Shown piece by piece: positions 23,293-31,170 of a DNA stretch of 64,000 nucleotides. This DNA comes from Actinomadura violacea. Lineage in GTDB: Bacteria; Actinomycetota; Actinomycetes; Streptosporangiales; Streptosporangiaceae. Each line of letters opens with the position of its first letter. Position 1 is the first letter of the stretch. The DNA lies in contig NZ_JAGEPF010000010.1 of NCBI RefSeq assembly GCF_017573465.1, forward strand, positions 62,001 through 126,000, given 5' to 3'. The translations under genes and the position numbers were made by a program. The notes under the pieces are model-generated. The model searched no databases. It was not told the DNA's origin and saw nothing but the letters and a program-made list of their open reading frames with translations.

Positions 23293-24378
23293 ATGAGCTT
23301 CGTTGTGGTCGGGACGCCGGGCGACCGGCGTCCCGCGCTGTTCGCCCAGGCGTGCCGGTCGTGCGGCCTGCCAGAGCCGCGGCTCATCGCCTGGACGGAC
23401 GTCCTGCACGGCGTGGACCTCGCACTGGACTCCGGCGACGTACTCCGCATCGACTCCCCCGGGGAGGATCCGGCGGCGGACGCGCTCCTGCGCGGTCCCG
23501 GTGACCCGTCCCGTGTGGGCGGGGGCGCACGCTGGTATTCGACATTCGTCGCAGCGCTGCACCGCATTGAGGGCGCCGCCGCGCGCGCGGGCGCCCGTCT
23601 CCTCGGCGACGTCGACGAGATCGCGGTCATGTTCGACAAGCGACGATCGCATGCGCGGATGGCGGCGGCGGGCGTACCCGTTCCGCAGGCGCTCCCACCA
23701 GTGCGCTCCTATGAGGAACTGCGCGCGCACATGGACGAGCTGGGGGAGCGGCGGGTCTTCGTCAAGCCGGCGCACAGCTCGTCGGCGTCCGGCGTGGTCG
23801 CCTTGCAGGCCGCGCCCGACGGCCGCGTACGGGCCGTCACCTCGGCGGCGATCGGCGAGGCCGGTCTGTTCAACTCACTGCGGGTTCGCGCATACGAGAC
23901 GGAGCGGGACGTCGCGGCGCTCATCGACGCGCTCGTTCCCGACGGTCTGCATGTTGAGCGGTGGTTGCCGAAGGCGGCACTGGGCGGGAGCGTCTTCGAC
24001 CTGAGGGTCGTCGTCCTAGGCGGTATCCCCACGCATGTCGTCGTTCGGACCAGCCGCAGCCCCATGACGAACCTGCATCTCGGGGGTGCACGAGGCGACC
24101 TGGCGGCAGTGCGGCGCGCGCTCGGGCCGGATGGTTGGCTCCGGGCGCTCGACGTGTGCGCGCGGGCGGCAGCCTGTTTCCCACGAAGCCCGATGGTGGG
24201 CGTAGACCTGCTCGTGCTCCAGGGCATGAAGCGGTTCGCCGTGTGCGAGGTCAACGCGTTCGGTGACCTGCTCCCCGGGCTCACGGGCCTGGCCGGCGGC
24301 CCGGCCGAAGGGCTGGACACCTACACTGCCCAGGTCAGAGCCGCTTTGCCGGAGATCGCCCCCGCATGTACGACATGA
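23293..24378 (+). CDS. STM4014-family ATP-grasp-like protein
   Basis: 361 residues. An ATP-grasp fold can be read: KR pair after the first domain (FDKRRSH, about 116), adenine-side Lys158 in FVKPAHSSSASG, acidic VERWLPK (Glu222), Asp305 in GVDLLV, and metal ligands Glu319/Asn321 in VCEVNAFGD. Such enzymes join a carboxylate to an amine or thiol via an acyl phosphate. The substrate is unknown. The gene follows STM4015 after 22 bases, and its last codons overlap the next start. Family by the conserved five-gene context; ATP-grasp residues are my reading. Confidence 0.88.
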   Translation: MSFVVVGTPGDRRPALFAQACRSCGLPEPRLIAWTDVLHGVDLALDSGDVLRIDSPGEDPAADALLRGPGDPSRVGGGARWYSTFVAALHRIEGAAARAGARLLGDVDEIAVMFDKRRSHARMAAAGVPVPQALPPVRSYEELRAHMDELGERRVFVKPAHSSSASGVVALQAAPDGRVRAVTSAAIGEAGLFNSLRVRAYETERDVAALIDALVPDGLHVERWLPKAALGGSVFDLRVVVLGGIPTHVVVRTSRSPMTNLHLGGARGDLAAVRRALGPDGWLRALDVCARAAACFPRSPMVGVDLLVLQGMKRFAVCEVNAFGDLLPGLTGLAGGPAEGLDTYTAQVRAALPEIAPACTT

Positions 24379-25166
24379 ACGAGGTCATCGGCAGCCACGA
24401 CGTGCTGCTGGTGACCCTCGACACGCTGCGCTACGACGTCGCCGCCGAACTGGCGTCCGTCGGCGAGACGCCCACCCTGGCCTCCGTCCTTCCCGGGGGG
24501 GCCTGGGAGCGCCGCCACACGCCCGGCAGCTTCACCTATGCCGCGCACACCGCGATGCTGGCCGGCTTCCTGCCGACGCCCGCCGCCCCCGGCCTGCATC
24601 CGCGCCTGTTCGCAGGGGCGTTCCCGGGCAGCGAGACGACCGGCACCGGAACGTGGACGTTCGACGCCGCCGACCTGCCCACCGGGCTCGCGTCCGCCGG
24701 CTACCACACGGTCTGCGTCGGCGGCGTCGGCTTCTTCAACAAGCTCACACCGCTAGGCTCCGCGCTTCCGTCGCTGTTCGCCGAGAGCCATTGGGAGCCC
24801 GGGTTCGGCGTCGCGGACCCGGCGTCGCTGCCCAACCAGATCGACCGCATCGCCGACGTCATGGCGCGACTGCCCGCCGACCGCCGTCTGTTCCTGCTGC
24901 TGAACGTCGCGTCCCTACACCAGCCCAACTGGTTCTACCTGGACGGCGGTACGCGCGCGCACGGGGACACGCGCGCAAGTCATGCCGCTGCCCTCCGCCA
25001 CGTCGACGCTCATATAGGGCGCTTGTTCGACCTGATGCGCCGTCCTTGTTTCGTCATCGTCTGCTCCGACCACGGGACGGCGTACGGAGAGGACGGCCAC
25101 ACCGGTCACCGCATCGGCCACGAAGTCGTGTGGACCGTTCCGTACGGGGAGTTCGTTCTATCGTGA
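24366..25166 (+). CDS. STM4013-family sulfatase-fold hydrolase
   Basis: 266 residues from ATG 24366; ATG 24375, which overlaps the previous stop as ATGA, is equally possible. The start LLVTLDTLRYD gives the two Asp ligands of the alkaline phosphatase/sulfatase superfamily. The end carries CSDHGTAYGEDG and GHRIGHE, the remaining Asp/His ligands. The expected sulfatase Cys/Ser-x-Pro-x-Arg maturation motif is absent. In its place is GSFTYAAHTAMLAG, where a Thr or Ser could be the nucleophile. It is shorter than true sulfatases (usually above 400 residues). Probably a phospho- or sulfo-ester hydrolase on an unknown substrate. Confidence 0.9.
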   Translation: MYDMNEVIGSHDVLLVTLDTLRYDVAAELASVGETPTLASVLPGGAWERRHTPGSFTYAAHTAMLAGFLPTPAAPGLHPRLFAGAFPGSETTGTGTWTFDAADLPTGLASAGYHTVCVGGVGFFNKLTPLGSALPSLFAESHWEPGFGVADPASLPNQIDRIADVMARLPADRRLFLLLNVASLHQPNWFYLDGGTRAHGDTRASHAAALRHVDAHIGRLFDLMRRPCFVIVCSDHGTAYGEDGHTGHRIGHEVVWTVPYGEFVLS

Positions 25167-26455
25167 CCACCACCGCCCCCTACCAGGCGTACGTCTACGC
25201 CTACCCGCACAAGACCGCCTACCGGCCGCTGACGCCGCAACCCGCATTGCGGCAGGTGTGGTCGGCGGAACCATCGGACGCGCTCTTCCTCTACATGCAC
25301 GTGCCGTTCTGCGAGATGCGGTGCGGGTTCTGCAACCTCTTCACGCGCACCGGCGCTCCCGAGGAACTGACCGGCGCCTACCTTGACGCTCTCGACCGCC
25401 AGGCGACCGCCGTACTGGAGGCACTGGGCGACCGCGCCTCGTTCGCCACCGCGGCCTTCGGTGGCGGCACCCCCACCTACTTCACCGCGGCGGAACTGGA
25501 ACGGCTCTGCGGCATCGCCGGCAGGTTCGCCGGATTCGGCGAGATCCCGCTGGGAGTGGAGACGTCCCCGGCGACCGCGACCACCGACCGGCTGACGGTG
25601 CTCGCCGAGCACGGCACCACCCGCGTCTCCATCGGGGTGCAGAGCTTCATCGACGCGGAGGCCCGCGCCGCCGTGCGCCCGCAGAAGCGCGCGGAGGTGG
25701 AGGCCGCGCTCGACCGGATCCGGGCCGTCGGCTTCCCCACGCTCAACATCGACCTCATCTACGGCATCGACGGGCAGACGCCCGCCACGTGGCTGCACTC
25801 CCTGGACGCCGCACTGAAATGGCGTCCGGAAGAGCTCTACCTCTATCCGCTCTATGTCCGCCCTCTCACGGGCCTTGGGCGCCGCCCGCAGGAGTGGGAC
25901 GACCAGCGCCTCACCCTGTACCGGCTCGGCCGTGACCATCTCCTGAGCGAAGGCTATGAGCAGGTCTCGATGCGCATGTTCCGGCTGCCCGACCGGTCGG
26001 CCGGCGGCACGGAGTACTGCTGCCAGACCGACGGCATGGTCGGCCTCGGCTGCGGAGCACGCTCCTACACGGCCGGCCTGCATTACTCGTTCGAGTACGC
26101 GGTGGAGCAGCGGCACGTCAGGTCCATCATCGACGACTACGTGCGCGAAGAGGACTTCACCACCGCACGGGTCGGATTCGAGCTGGACGAGCGGGAGCAG
26201 CGCCGCCGCCATCTCCTCCAGTCGCTTCTCCAAGCGAACGGGCTCGACCGGGGCTCCTACAGGTCCCGCTTCGGTACCGACCCATGCGCCGACTTCGCCA
26301 CGGGCCTGAAACCGTTCGACGACCTCGGCTGGCTGGAGACGACCGAGACCGCTCTCAAACTGACCCCCGAGGGGCTTGCCCATTCCGACGCCATCGGACC
26401 CGGACTGTTCTCGGAAGGCGTGCGGGAACTGATGGCCTCCTACCAGGCGCGCTGA
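25163..26455 (+). CDS. STM4012-family radical SAM protein (HemW-like)
   Basis: 430 residues from a GTG overlapping the previous stop (GTGA). Radical SAM cluster motif CEMRCGFC with Cys50, Cys54 and Cys57, preceded by YMHVPF as in the HemN/HemW coproporphyrinogen dehydrogenase family. Further family blocks are FGGGTPTYFTAAEL, IGVQSFIDAEARAAVRPQKR and NIDLIYGIDGQT. A C-terminal winged-helix-like domain ends the protein. HemW relatives are heme chaperones or oxidative decarboxylases. The neighbours suggest a different, dedicated substrate here. Confidence 0.93.
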   Translation: MTTTAPYQAYVYAYPHKTAYRPLTPQPALRQVWSAEPSDALFLYMHVPFCEMRCGFCNLFTRTGAPEELTGAYLDALDRQATAVLEALGDRASFATAAFGGGTPTYFTAAELERLCGIAGRFAGFGEIPLGVETSPATATTDRLTVLAEHGTTRVSIGVQSFIDAEARAAVRPQKRAEVEAALDRIRAVGFPTLNIDLIYGIDGQTPATWLHSLDAALKWRPEELYLYPLYVRPLTGLGRRPQEWDDQRLTLYRLGRDHLLSEGYEQVSMRMFRLPDRSAGGTEYCCQTDGMVGLGCGARSYTAGLHYSFEYAVEQRHVRSIIDDYVREEDFTTARVGFELDEREQRRRHLLQSLLQANGLDRGSYRSRFGTDPCADFATGLKPFDDLGWLETTETALKLTPEGLAHSDAIGPGLFSEGVRELMASYQAR

Positions 26456-27309
26456 TGCAGCACCTCACGATTCTCTACAGGGGTCCGCTCGCCAGCTGTG
26501 ATTACGACTGCCCCTACTGTCCCTTCGCCAAACGCCGCGACACACCGGAACAGCTGCGCGCGGACCGTGCGGCCCTCGAACGCTTCACCGCATGGGTGGC
26601 CGATCAGGAGCACCGTGTGTCGGTGCTTTTCACGCCATGGGGAGAAGGGCTCGTCAGGTCCTGGTATCGGCGGGCCCTCACCGAACTGAGCCGCCTGCCG
26701 CACGTCGAGCGCGTCGCGATCCAGACGAACCTCAGCCACCGGGCGTCGTGGACCTCCGAGGCGGACCTGTCAAAGCTCGCTCTATGGGCGACGTACCACC
26801 CGGGACAGGTCCCCTATGAGCGCTTCCTTGGAAAATGCCGCGAGCTGACCGAGCGCGGTGTACGGCACAGCGTCGGAATCGTCGGCGAGCCCGAACACCT
26901 GGACACGGCGCGCCGCCTCCGCGCCGAACTGCCCGCCGGAACCTATCTGTGGGTCAACGCCGCCGAGGGACGTGCCTACAGCGACGAGGAGGCCGCAGCC
27001 TGGACCGTGCTCGACCCGCTGTTCCCGGTCAGTCGCCACCCGCACGCCAGCCGCGGGCTCGCCTGCCGCACGGGCGACACCGTCGTGTCGGTCGACGGCG
27101 AGGGCACGGTGCGCCGCTGCCACTTCGTCCCGGCCGTCCTGGGCAACCTCTACGACGGCTCGTTCCGCGACGCCCTCGCCCCGCGCCCTTGCCCGCTGGA
27201 TAGGTGCGACTGTCACATCGGTTATGTCCACCTGGAGCCTCTCGGCCTCTATGACACGTTCGCCGGCGGCGTCCTGGAACGCATCCCCGCGTTGCTCGGC
27301 GAGATGTAG
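26455..27309 (+). CDS. STM4011-family radical SAM protein
   Basis: 284 residues; ATG shares one base with the preceding stop (TGATG). Cluster motif CDYDCPYC gives Cys15, Cys19 and Cys22. The C-terminal region has more cysteines (LACRTG, VRRCHFV, then RPCPLDRCDCH), suggesting an auxiliary iron-sulfur cluster as in SPASM/twitch enzymes. The middle contains VSVDGEGTVRRCHFVPAVLG, the usual layout before such a cluster. It completes the STM4011-4015 set. A weak 6-bp hairpin at 27344-27358 may end the transcript. Confidence 0.93.
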   Translation: MQHLTILYRGPLASCDYDCPYCPFAKRRDTPEQLRADRAALERFTAWVADQEHRVSVLFTPWGEGLVRSWYRRALTELSRLPHVERVAIQTNLSHRASWTSEADLSKLALWATYHPGQVPYERFLGKCRELTERGVRHSVGIVGEPEHLDTARRLRAELPAGTYLWVNAAEGRAYSDEEAAAWTVLDPLFPVSRHPHASRGLACRTGDTVVSVDGEGTVRRCHFVPAVLGNLYDGSFRDALAPRPCPLDRCDCHIGYVHLEPLGLYDTFAGGVLERIPALLGEM

Positions 27310-27447
27310 CCGCGAGGTGACCCATCCCTGCGACCTGCCCCGGCGCCCTCGGAGGGCGGGCGTGACGGGCGTCCTGCGGCATCTTGCAATTCTCCGCTCG
27401 CCCCGCCACGCTGTGGATGGTCCCGCATGGTCACCACACGGAGCTGA

Positions 27448-27966
27448 ATGACTGCGAACAGTGAACGAATCAGGCGGTGGTCGAGCCGCACGGACGGTCA
27501 TGGCGTCGGGGAAGGATCCCGTGCACGACCGCCCTGGAGGGCGCATGCTGGCGATAGCAGGCGACCGTTAGGCGATGCCGTGGACTATCTCGAACGCCCC
27601 CACTTCATTCTGGCGCTGAAGCCGGCGGACACCTCGGTGCGCGCGGCACGCGACGTGGTCCGCGTCGTCCTGGAGGGCTGGGACCGCCCGGACACGACGG
27701 GCGACGTCGAGCTCATCGCGAGCGAGCTCGTCACCAACGCGATCCGTCACGCCGGAACCGTGACCCTGGTGCTGTACCTGCCCGACGACAAGACGGCCAT
27801 GGTGGAGGTGTGGGACGACAACCCCGACGGCCCCGTCGAGGCCCCGCGCGACATGCAGGCCGAAAGCGGCCGCGGGCTCTTCATCGTCGGAGCGCTGTCC
27901 CGCTCATGGGGCTGGCGGCCCACCGAGGAGGGGAAGGTCACCTGGGCGCAGGCCGCGACCCCCTGA
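27448..27966 (+). CDS. ATP-binding protein, anti-sigma factor kinase type
   Basis: 172 residues from ATG 27448 (CGGAG upstream). A later GTG at 27580 would remove a low-complexity N-terminus and cannot be excluded. GHKL fold: DVELIASELVTNAIRHAGTV as N-box, VEVWDDNPDGP as G1 and GRGLFIVGALSRSWG as G2/glycine loop. It resembles RsbW/SpoIIAB regulators. No sigma or anti-anti-sigma gene is adjacent, so the partner is unknown. It ends before a convergent terminator. Confidence 0.85.
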   Translation: MTANSERIRRWSSRTDGHGVGEGSRARPPWRAHAGDSRRPLGDAVDYLERPHFILALKPADTSVRAARDVVRVVLEGWDRPDTTGDVELIASELVTNAIRHAGTVTLVLYLPDDKTAMVEVWDDNPDGPVEAPRDMQAESGRGLFIVGALSRSWGWRPTEEGKVTWAQAATP

Positions 27967-28002
27967 GTGGCGGGCATGAGCGGCGGGTGGGAGCGGGCGG
28001 GC

Positions 28003-28037
28003 GCCCCTTGGTGACTGGGGAAGTGCTACCAAGGGGC
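28003..28037. terminator. Bidirectional hairpin between convergent genes
   Basis: GCCCCTTGGT (28003-28012) and ACCAAGGGGC (28028-28037) pair perfectly over 10 bp. The hairpin lies between the ends of the ATP-binding gene (27966) and the minus-strand DUF6745 gene (28091). Confidence 0.75.
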
Positions 28038-28090
28038 TCCCGCCACGAGGACGGACGGCGCGGGCCGCCGTAGGCCGCCGTCCAGGGGGC

Positions 28091-29248
28091 TCAGGTCTGC
28101 TTCTGCGGGCGGTAGTCGGCCTCGTCGACGCCGAACGTCCATGCGACGCCCGCGCGCGCGGTGCGGGTGGACGGCGGGACCCGCAGGTAGTAGGTGCGGT
28201 GCGTCCCGTCGGGTTCGGGCGTGGAGTTGACCACCTCCACCATGACGACGGGCTCGTCGCCGGGCAGGTCGATCGACCACAGCACGCCGGTCTCGTCCTG
28301 GTGCAGGGGCCGCGCGCCCGTCTCCGCCAGGTAGCGGTCGTAGCCGAAGATCTCCAGCATCACCCGGCGCAGTTCCGCGTTCTCCTCCGCGGAGATGCGC
28401 CCGGCGGTGAGACCGGTGAGGGAGGCCACGAAGTCGGGCGGGATCGGCATGCCACGCCAGGCGTGCAACGAGAACCCGTCGGGGTAGGCCAGGGCCGGGC
28501 CGTCGCCGCGGTGCAGCCGCCCCGGTTCGTCCCGGTGCAGCTCGCAGGGGCGCTCCGACATGATGACCAACCGCTCGTACGGCCACCACCAGCCGGACGA
28601 ACGAGCGGCCTCCGCCAGGCCCGCGAGAGGCCCGTCCAACCGGCCAACGGACTCGAACAGCGCCAGCCAGGGCGCGTCGTGCTGGCCCAGGACGGCGTCG
28701 AGCGTCGCGGAGCGCAGGACGCCCTCGGCCGCGTTCTCCTCCGGCGTCGGCAGCAGGTTGCCCGACTTGGCGGACCGGCCCTGCGCCTGTTCGCCGACGG
28801 CGCCGCGCACGCGTGCGACCAGCGACTGGACCTGGTTCCAGAGGAGCCCGCCCGTCTCGCCCCAGGTCCGCGGCCACTGCTCTGGCCCCTGCTCGGAGCA
28901 GACCGCCGTTCGCTCGGCCTCCCAGGGCCGGGTCCGCACTTCCGCCAGCACGCTCGCGCCCGCGGGGCCTTCGCCGAGGTCGGCGCGGGCCCGCTCGAGC
29001 AGGTCGTCCAATCCGGCCTTCCGCAACGCCGCTTCCTGCCCGCCCAGCACGGCGGCCGCGACGGCCCCGCGCGCGGGGGAGGGCACCCACACGAACCGCT
29101 CGGGCGCGGCCAGGCCGGCGGCGGCGTAGGCGGCGGCCACCCCCGCCTCGGCACGCACACGGTCGGCGGGGTCGGTGCGGAAGGCGTCCGCCTGCCAGTC
29201 GCCGACCACGAAGTGCGTCTCGCGCCGCGTCTCGGTCACCATGTGCAC
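28091..29248 (-). CDS. DUF6745-like protein
   Basis: 385 residues (a start at ATG 29242 would drop two). Low-complexity helical N-terminal half with several Trp residues. The C-terminal half has motifs typical of this family: RPCELHRDEPGRLHRGDGPA, FSLHAWRGMPIPPDF, LGIF-like MLEIFGYDRYLAE and WSIDLPGDEPVVMVEVVNST. The LHRDEPGRLHR segment resembles a short repeat used to bind ligands or metals. Function unknown. It follows a 108-residue protein on the same strand with only 5 bases between, so they form a pair. Confidence 0.75.
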   Translation of the reverse strand: MHMVTETRRETHFVVGDWQADAFRTDPADRVRAEAGVAAAYAAAGLAAPERFVWVPSPARGAVAAAVLGGQEAALRKAGLDDLLERARADLGEGPAGASVLAEVRTRPWEAERTAVCSEQGPEQWPRTWGETGGLLWNQVQSLVARVRGAVGEQAQGRSAKSGNLLPTPEENAAEGVLRSATLDAVLGQHDAPWLALFESVGRLDGPLAGLAEAARSSGWWWPYERLVIMSERPCELHRDEPGRLHRGDGPALAYPDGFSLHAWRGMPIPPDFVASLTGLTAGRISAEENAELRRVMLEIFGYDRYLAETGARPLHQDETGVLWSIDLPGDEPVVMVEVVNSTPEPDGTHRTYYLRVPPSTRTARAGVAWTFGVDEADYRPQKQT

Positions 29249-29253
29249 GCCCC

Positions 29254-29580
29254 TCAGTCCGCCACGACCCGGACGGTGCCCGGCACGTACTCGCGCTGCC
29301 GGATCACCCTGTACCAGCCCTTGGGCAGCGTGATGGCCGCGTGCTCCTCGTGCACGAGCCGGCCACCGGACGGCAGATGCAGGTGGTCGGGAGCGAGCGG
29401 GTCGGGGACCCGCAGCAGCGAACCCGGCGCCGAGAGCGCGTGCGCGTGACCGGTGGCCTCGCCCAGCGCCAGCACCATGCGCCCCCTGCCGTCCCGCGGG
29501 GACGGCGGCAGGTCCCGGACGGACTGCGGGACCTCGCCCTCGGGCACGGGCAGGATCAGGATGTCTCCCTGTCGGTACAT
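29254..29580 (-). CDS. Small beta-rich protein paired with DUF6745
   Basis: 108 residues. It opens MYRQGDILILPVPEGEVP, contains LALGEATGHAHALSAPGSLL and HEEHAAITLPKGWYRVIRQRE, and reads as an all-beta fold with several conserved His. The same partner is usual upstream of DUF6745 genes in actinomycetes. No catalytic role is known. It is the first gene of the two-gene unit. Confidence 0.75.
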   Translation of the reverse strand: MYRQGDILILPVPEGEVPQSVRDLPPSPRDGRGRMVLALGEATGHAHALSAPGSLLRVPDPLAPDHLHLPSGGRLVHEEHAAITLPKGWYRVIRQREYVPGTVRVVAD

Positions 29581-29635
29581 GCGGCGAACGTAACGTCCGC
29601 CACCGACATTTCCGGTGGTGCGAGGCGCCTGACGG

Positions 29636-31006
29636 TCAGAAGCCGCGCGTCCGGCGGGCCGCCGGACGCGCCCAGCGCCCGCCCGCCGTGAGCCCGACGC
29701 GCTGGAACGCGCGCACGAGCTCGCCGCCCAGGTTGACGCCGGCGCCCAGCGCGAGGGCCACCGACAGGGCGGTGATGAGGCTCAGCACGCCCGACTGCGG
29801 GGACCCGGTGTTCAGCTCGACCATCCCGCGGTAGAGCGCGGTCCCCGGCAGCAGGGGCCCGATGGCCGGCACCACGTACGGCATGACGGGAGCGCCGTGC
29901 CGTCGCGCCAGCCAGTTCGCCAGCACACCGACGATGATCGCCGCCACCGCCGAGGCCAGCACGGGGGGAACGTTCCACCCCCGGAGCATCACATAGAGCG
30001 TCCAGATGAGCGCCCCGCCGAGAGCCGACGCCAGGAGCACGTCCCGCGGCGCCGCCAGCGACACGGCGAACGTCACCGACACGGCGGCGGCCGCCATCAG
30101 CGGGACGGGCTTGAGCGTCGCCGGGGCGGTGGGCAGGTGGCTCACGTCGATCGGCACGTTCAGGTTCACCGCGACGTACACCACCGCGCCGAGACCCGCC
30201 ACGATGGCCGCGATCATGAAGAAGACCTCCAGCCCGCGCGCGGCCGCGCTGACGAGGTCCCCGGTGATGCCGTCCTGGATGCTGGCCACCAGGGGCCGGC
30301 CCGGCAGCAGGGCGAGGATCGCACCGGTGACGATGGTCGAGGCGTGCTGCGGGTTGCCCGCCGCCACCACGATCGCGGCGCCCGCCGCGCCGATGGCGGC
30401 GGCCACCGTCAGCTGGAAGAACTCGGCGATGCCGCGGCGGGCGAGGGCGGCGGCGGTGCGGTCGCCCAGCAGCGTCGCGACGAACGCCGTCCCCGCCACC
30501 AGCGGCCCGCCGCCGGACAGGACACTGGCCGAGGCGGCGATCAGCCCCAGCGACGCGACGATGAGCCACGCCGGGTAAGGACCGCGCTCCCTCTTCATCT
30601 GCGCGAGCTGCTTGTGGGCCTCGTCCAGCTCCAGCATCCCGATGGACGCCTCCTGGACGAGCGCGTGCAGTTTCGTGAGCCGCCAATAGGCGGGCGTACG
30701 GCGGCGGATGGCCCGCGCCCCCGTCATCGGCGGCGCGCCCTTGCCGGGGTGGGCCGACACCAGAATGCTGGTGAGCGTCACCTGGACCTCGCACCGGGGG
30801 AGCTCATAGGCGACCGCCAGGCCGAGCATCGCCTCGTTCACGCGCTCGGTGGTCTCGCCGCTGGCCAGCAGGAGCTCGCCGACGCGCAGTACGAGGTCGA
30901 CCGCGCGCGGGTCGACGACCTCGCTCGGCTCGTCCTCGGGGAGTTCGGGCGGCGAGCCGTCCATGAGGACCTGCCACGTCCGCCGCAAGCGTTCCGCCGC
31001 GCCCAT
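29636..31006 (-). CDS. ThrE-family threonine/serine exporter-like protein
   Basis: 456 residues. The N-terminal soluble part has the ThrE signature (LLLASGETTERVNEAMLGLA, VQVTLTSILVSAHPG). About ten hydrophobic helices follow in two blocks, corresponding to the fused ThrE and ThrE_2 membrane domains. This family exports threonine and serine by proton motive force in corynebacteria. Substrate in this organism is inferred. The gene is divergent from the RecQ-like helicase. Confidence 0.88.
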   Translation of the reverse strand: MGAAERLRRTWQVLMDGSPPELPEDEPSEVVDPRAVDLVLRVGELLLASGETTERVNEAMLGLAVAYELPRCEVQVTLTSILVSAHPGKGAPPMTGARAIRRRTPAYWRLTKLHALVQEASIGMLELDEAHKQLAQMKRERGPYPAWLIVASLGLIAASASVLSGGGPLVAGTAFVATLLGDRTAAALARRGIAEFFQLTVAAAIGAAGAAIVVAAGNPQHASTIVTGAILALLPGRPLVASIQDGITGDLVSAAARGLEVFFMIAAIVAGLGAVVYVAVNLNVPIDVSHLPTAPATLKPVPLMAAAAVSVTFAVSLAAPRDVLLASALGGALIWTLYVMLRGWNVPPVLASAVAAIIVGVLANWLARRHGAPVMPYVVPAIGPLLPGTALYRGMVELNTGSPQSGVLSLITALSVALALGAGVNLGGELVRAFQRVGLTAGGRWARPAARRTRGF

Positions 31007-31170
31007 CCCCCGCCGCTGTCCCTTCCGCCGTGAAATCGATTCGCCGTGAAATCGATCTTCCAGGCAGGCTACCCATGGCGCCGCCCGCGGTCACCGGTGG
31101 GTCCTCGGCGGTTTATCCACAGAACGATGTTCTGGTGCGACCGCTCGGCCGCCGCTGATACCAAGGGTGC
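31007..31170. promoter_or_regulatory. Divergent promoter region with 15-bp direct repeats
   Basis: CGCCGTGAAATCGAT occurs twice, at 31026-31040 and 31042-31056 (16-base period). A separate palindrome CAGAAC-GAT-GTTCTG lies at 31120-31134, about 37 bases before the helicase start. Both are candidate regulator sites. The palindrome resembles a LexA box but has a 3-base spacer, not 4. Confidence 0.5.

Noticed and set aside
27317..27451. Short ORF after STM4011 as a possible precursor peptide
   Set aside because: Arg/Pro-rich frame that overlaps a hairpin and the ribosome site of the next gene; no leader-core features.
31120..31134. LexA/SOS box before the RecQ-like gene
   Set aside because: GAAC and GTTC are 3 bases apart, while the actinobacterial LexA box needs 4; kept only as a generic palindrome.
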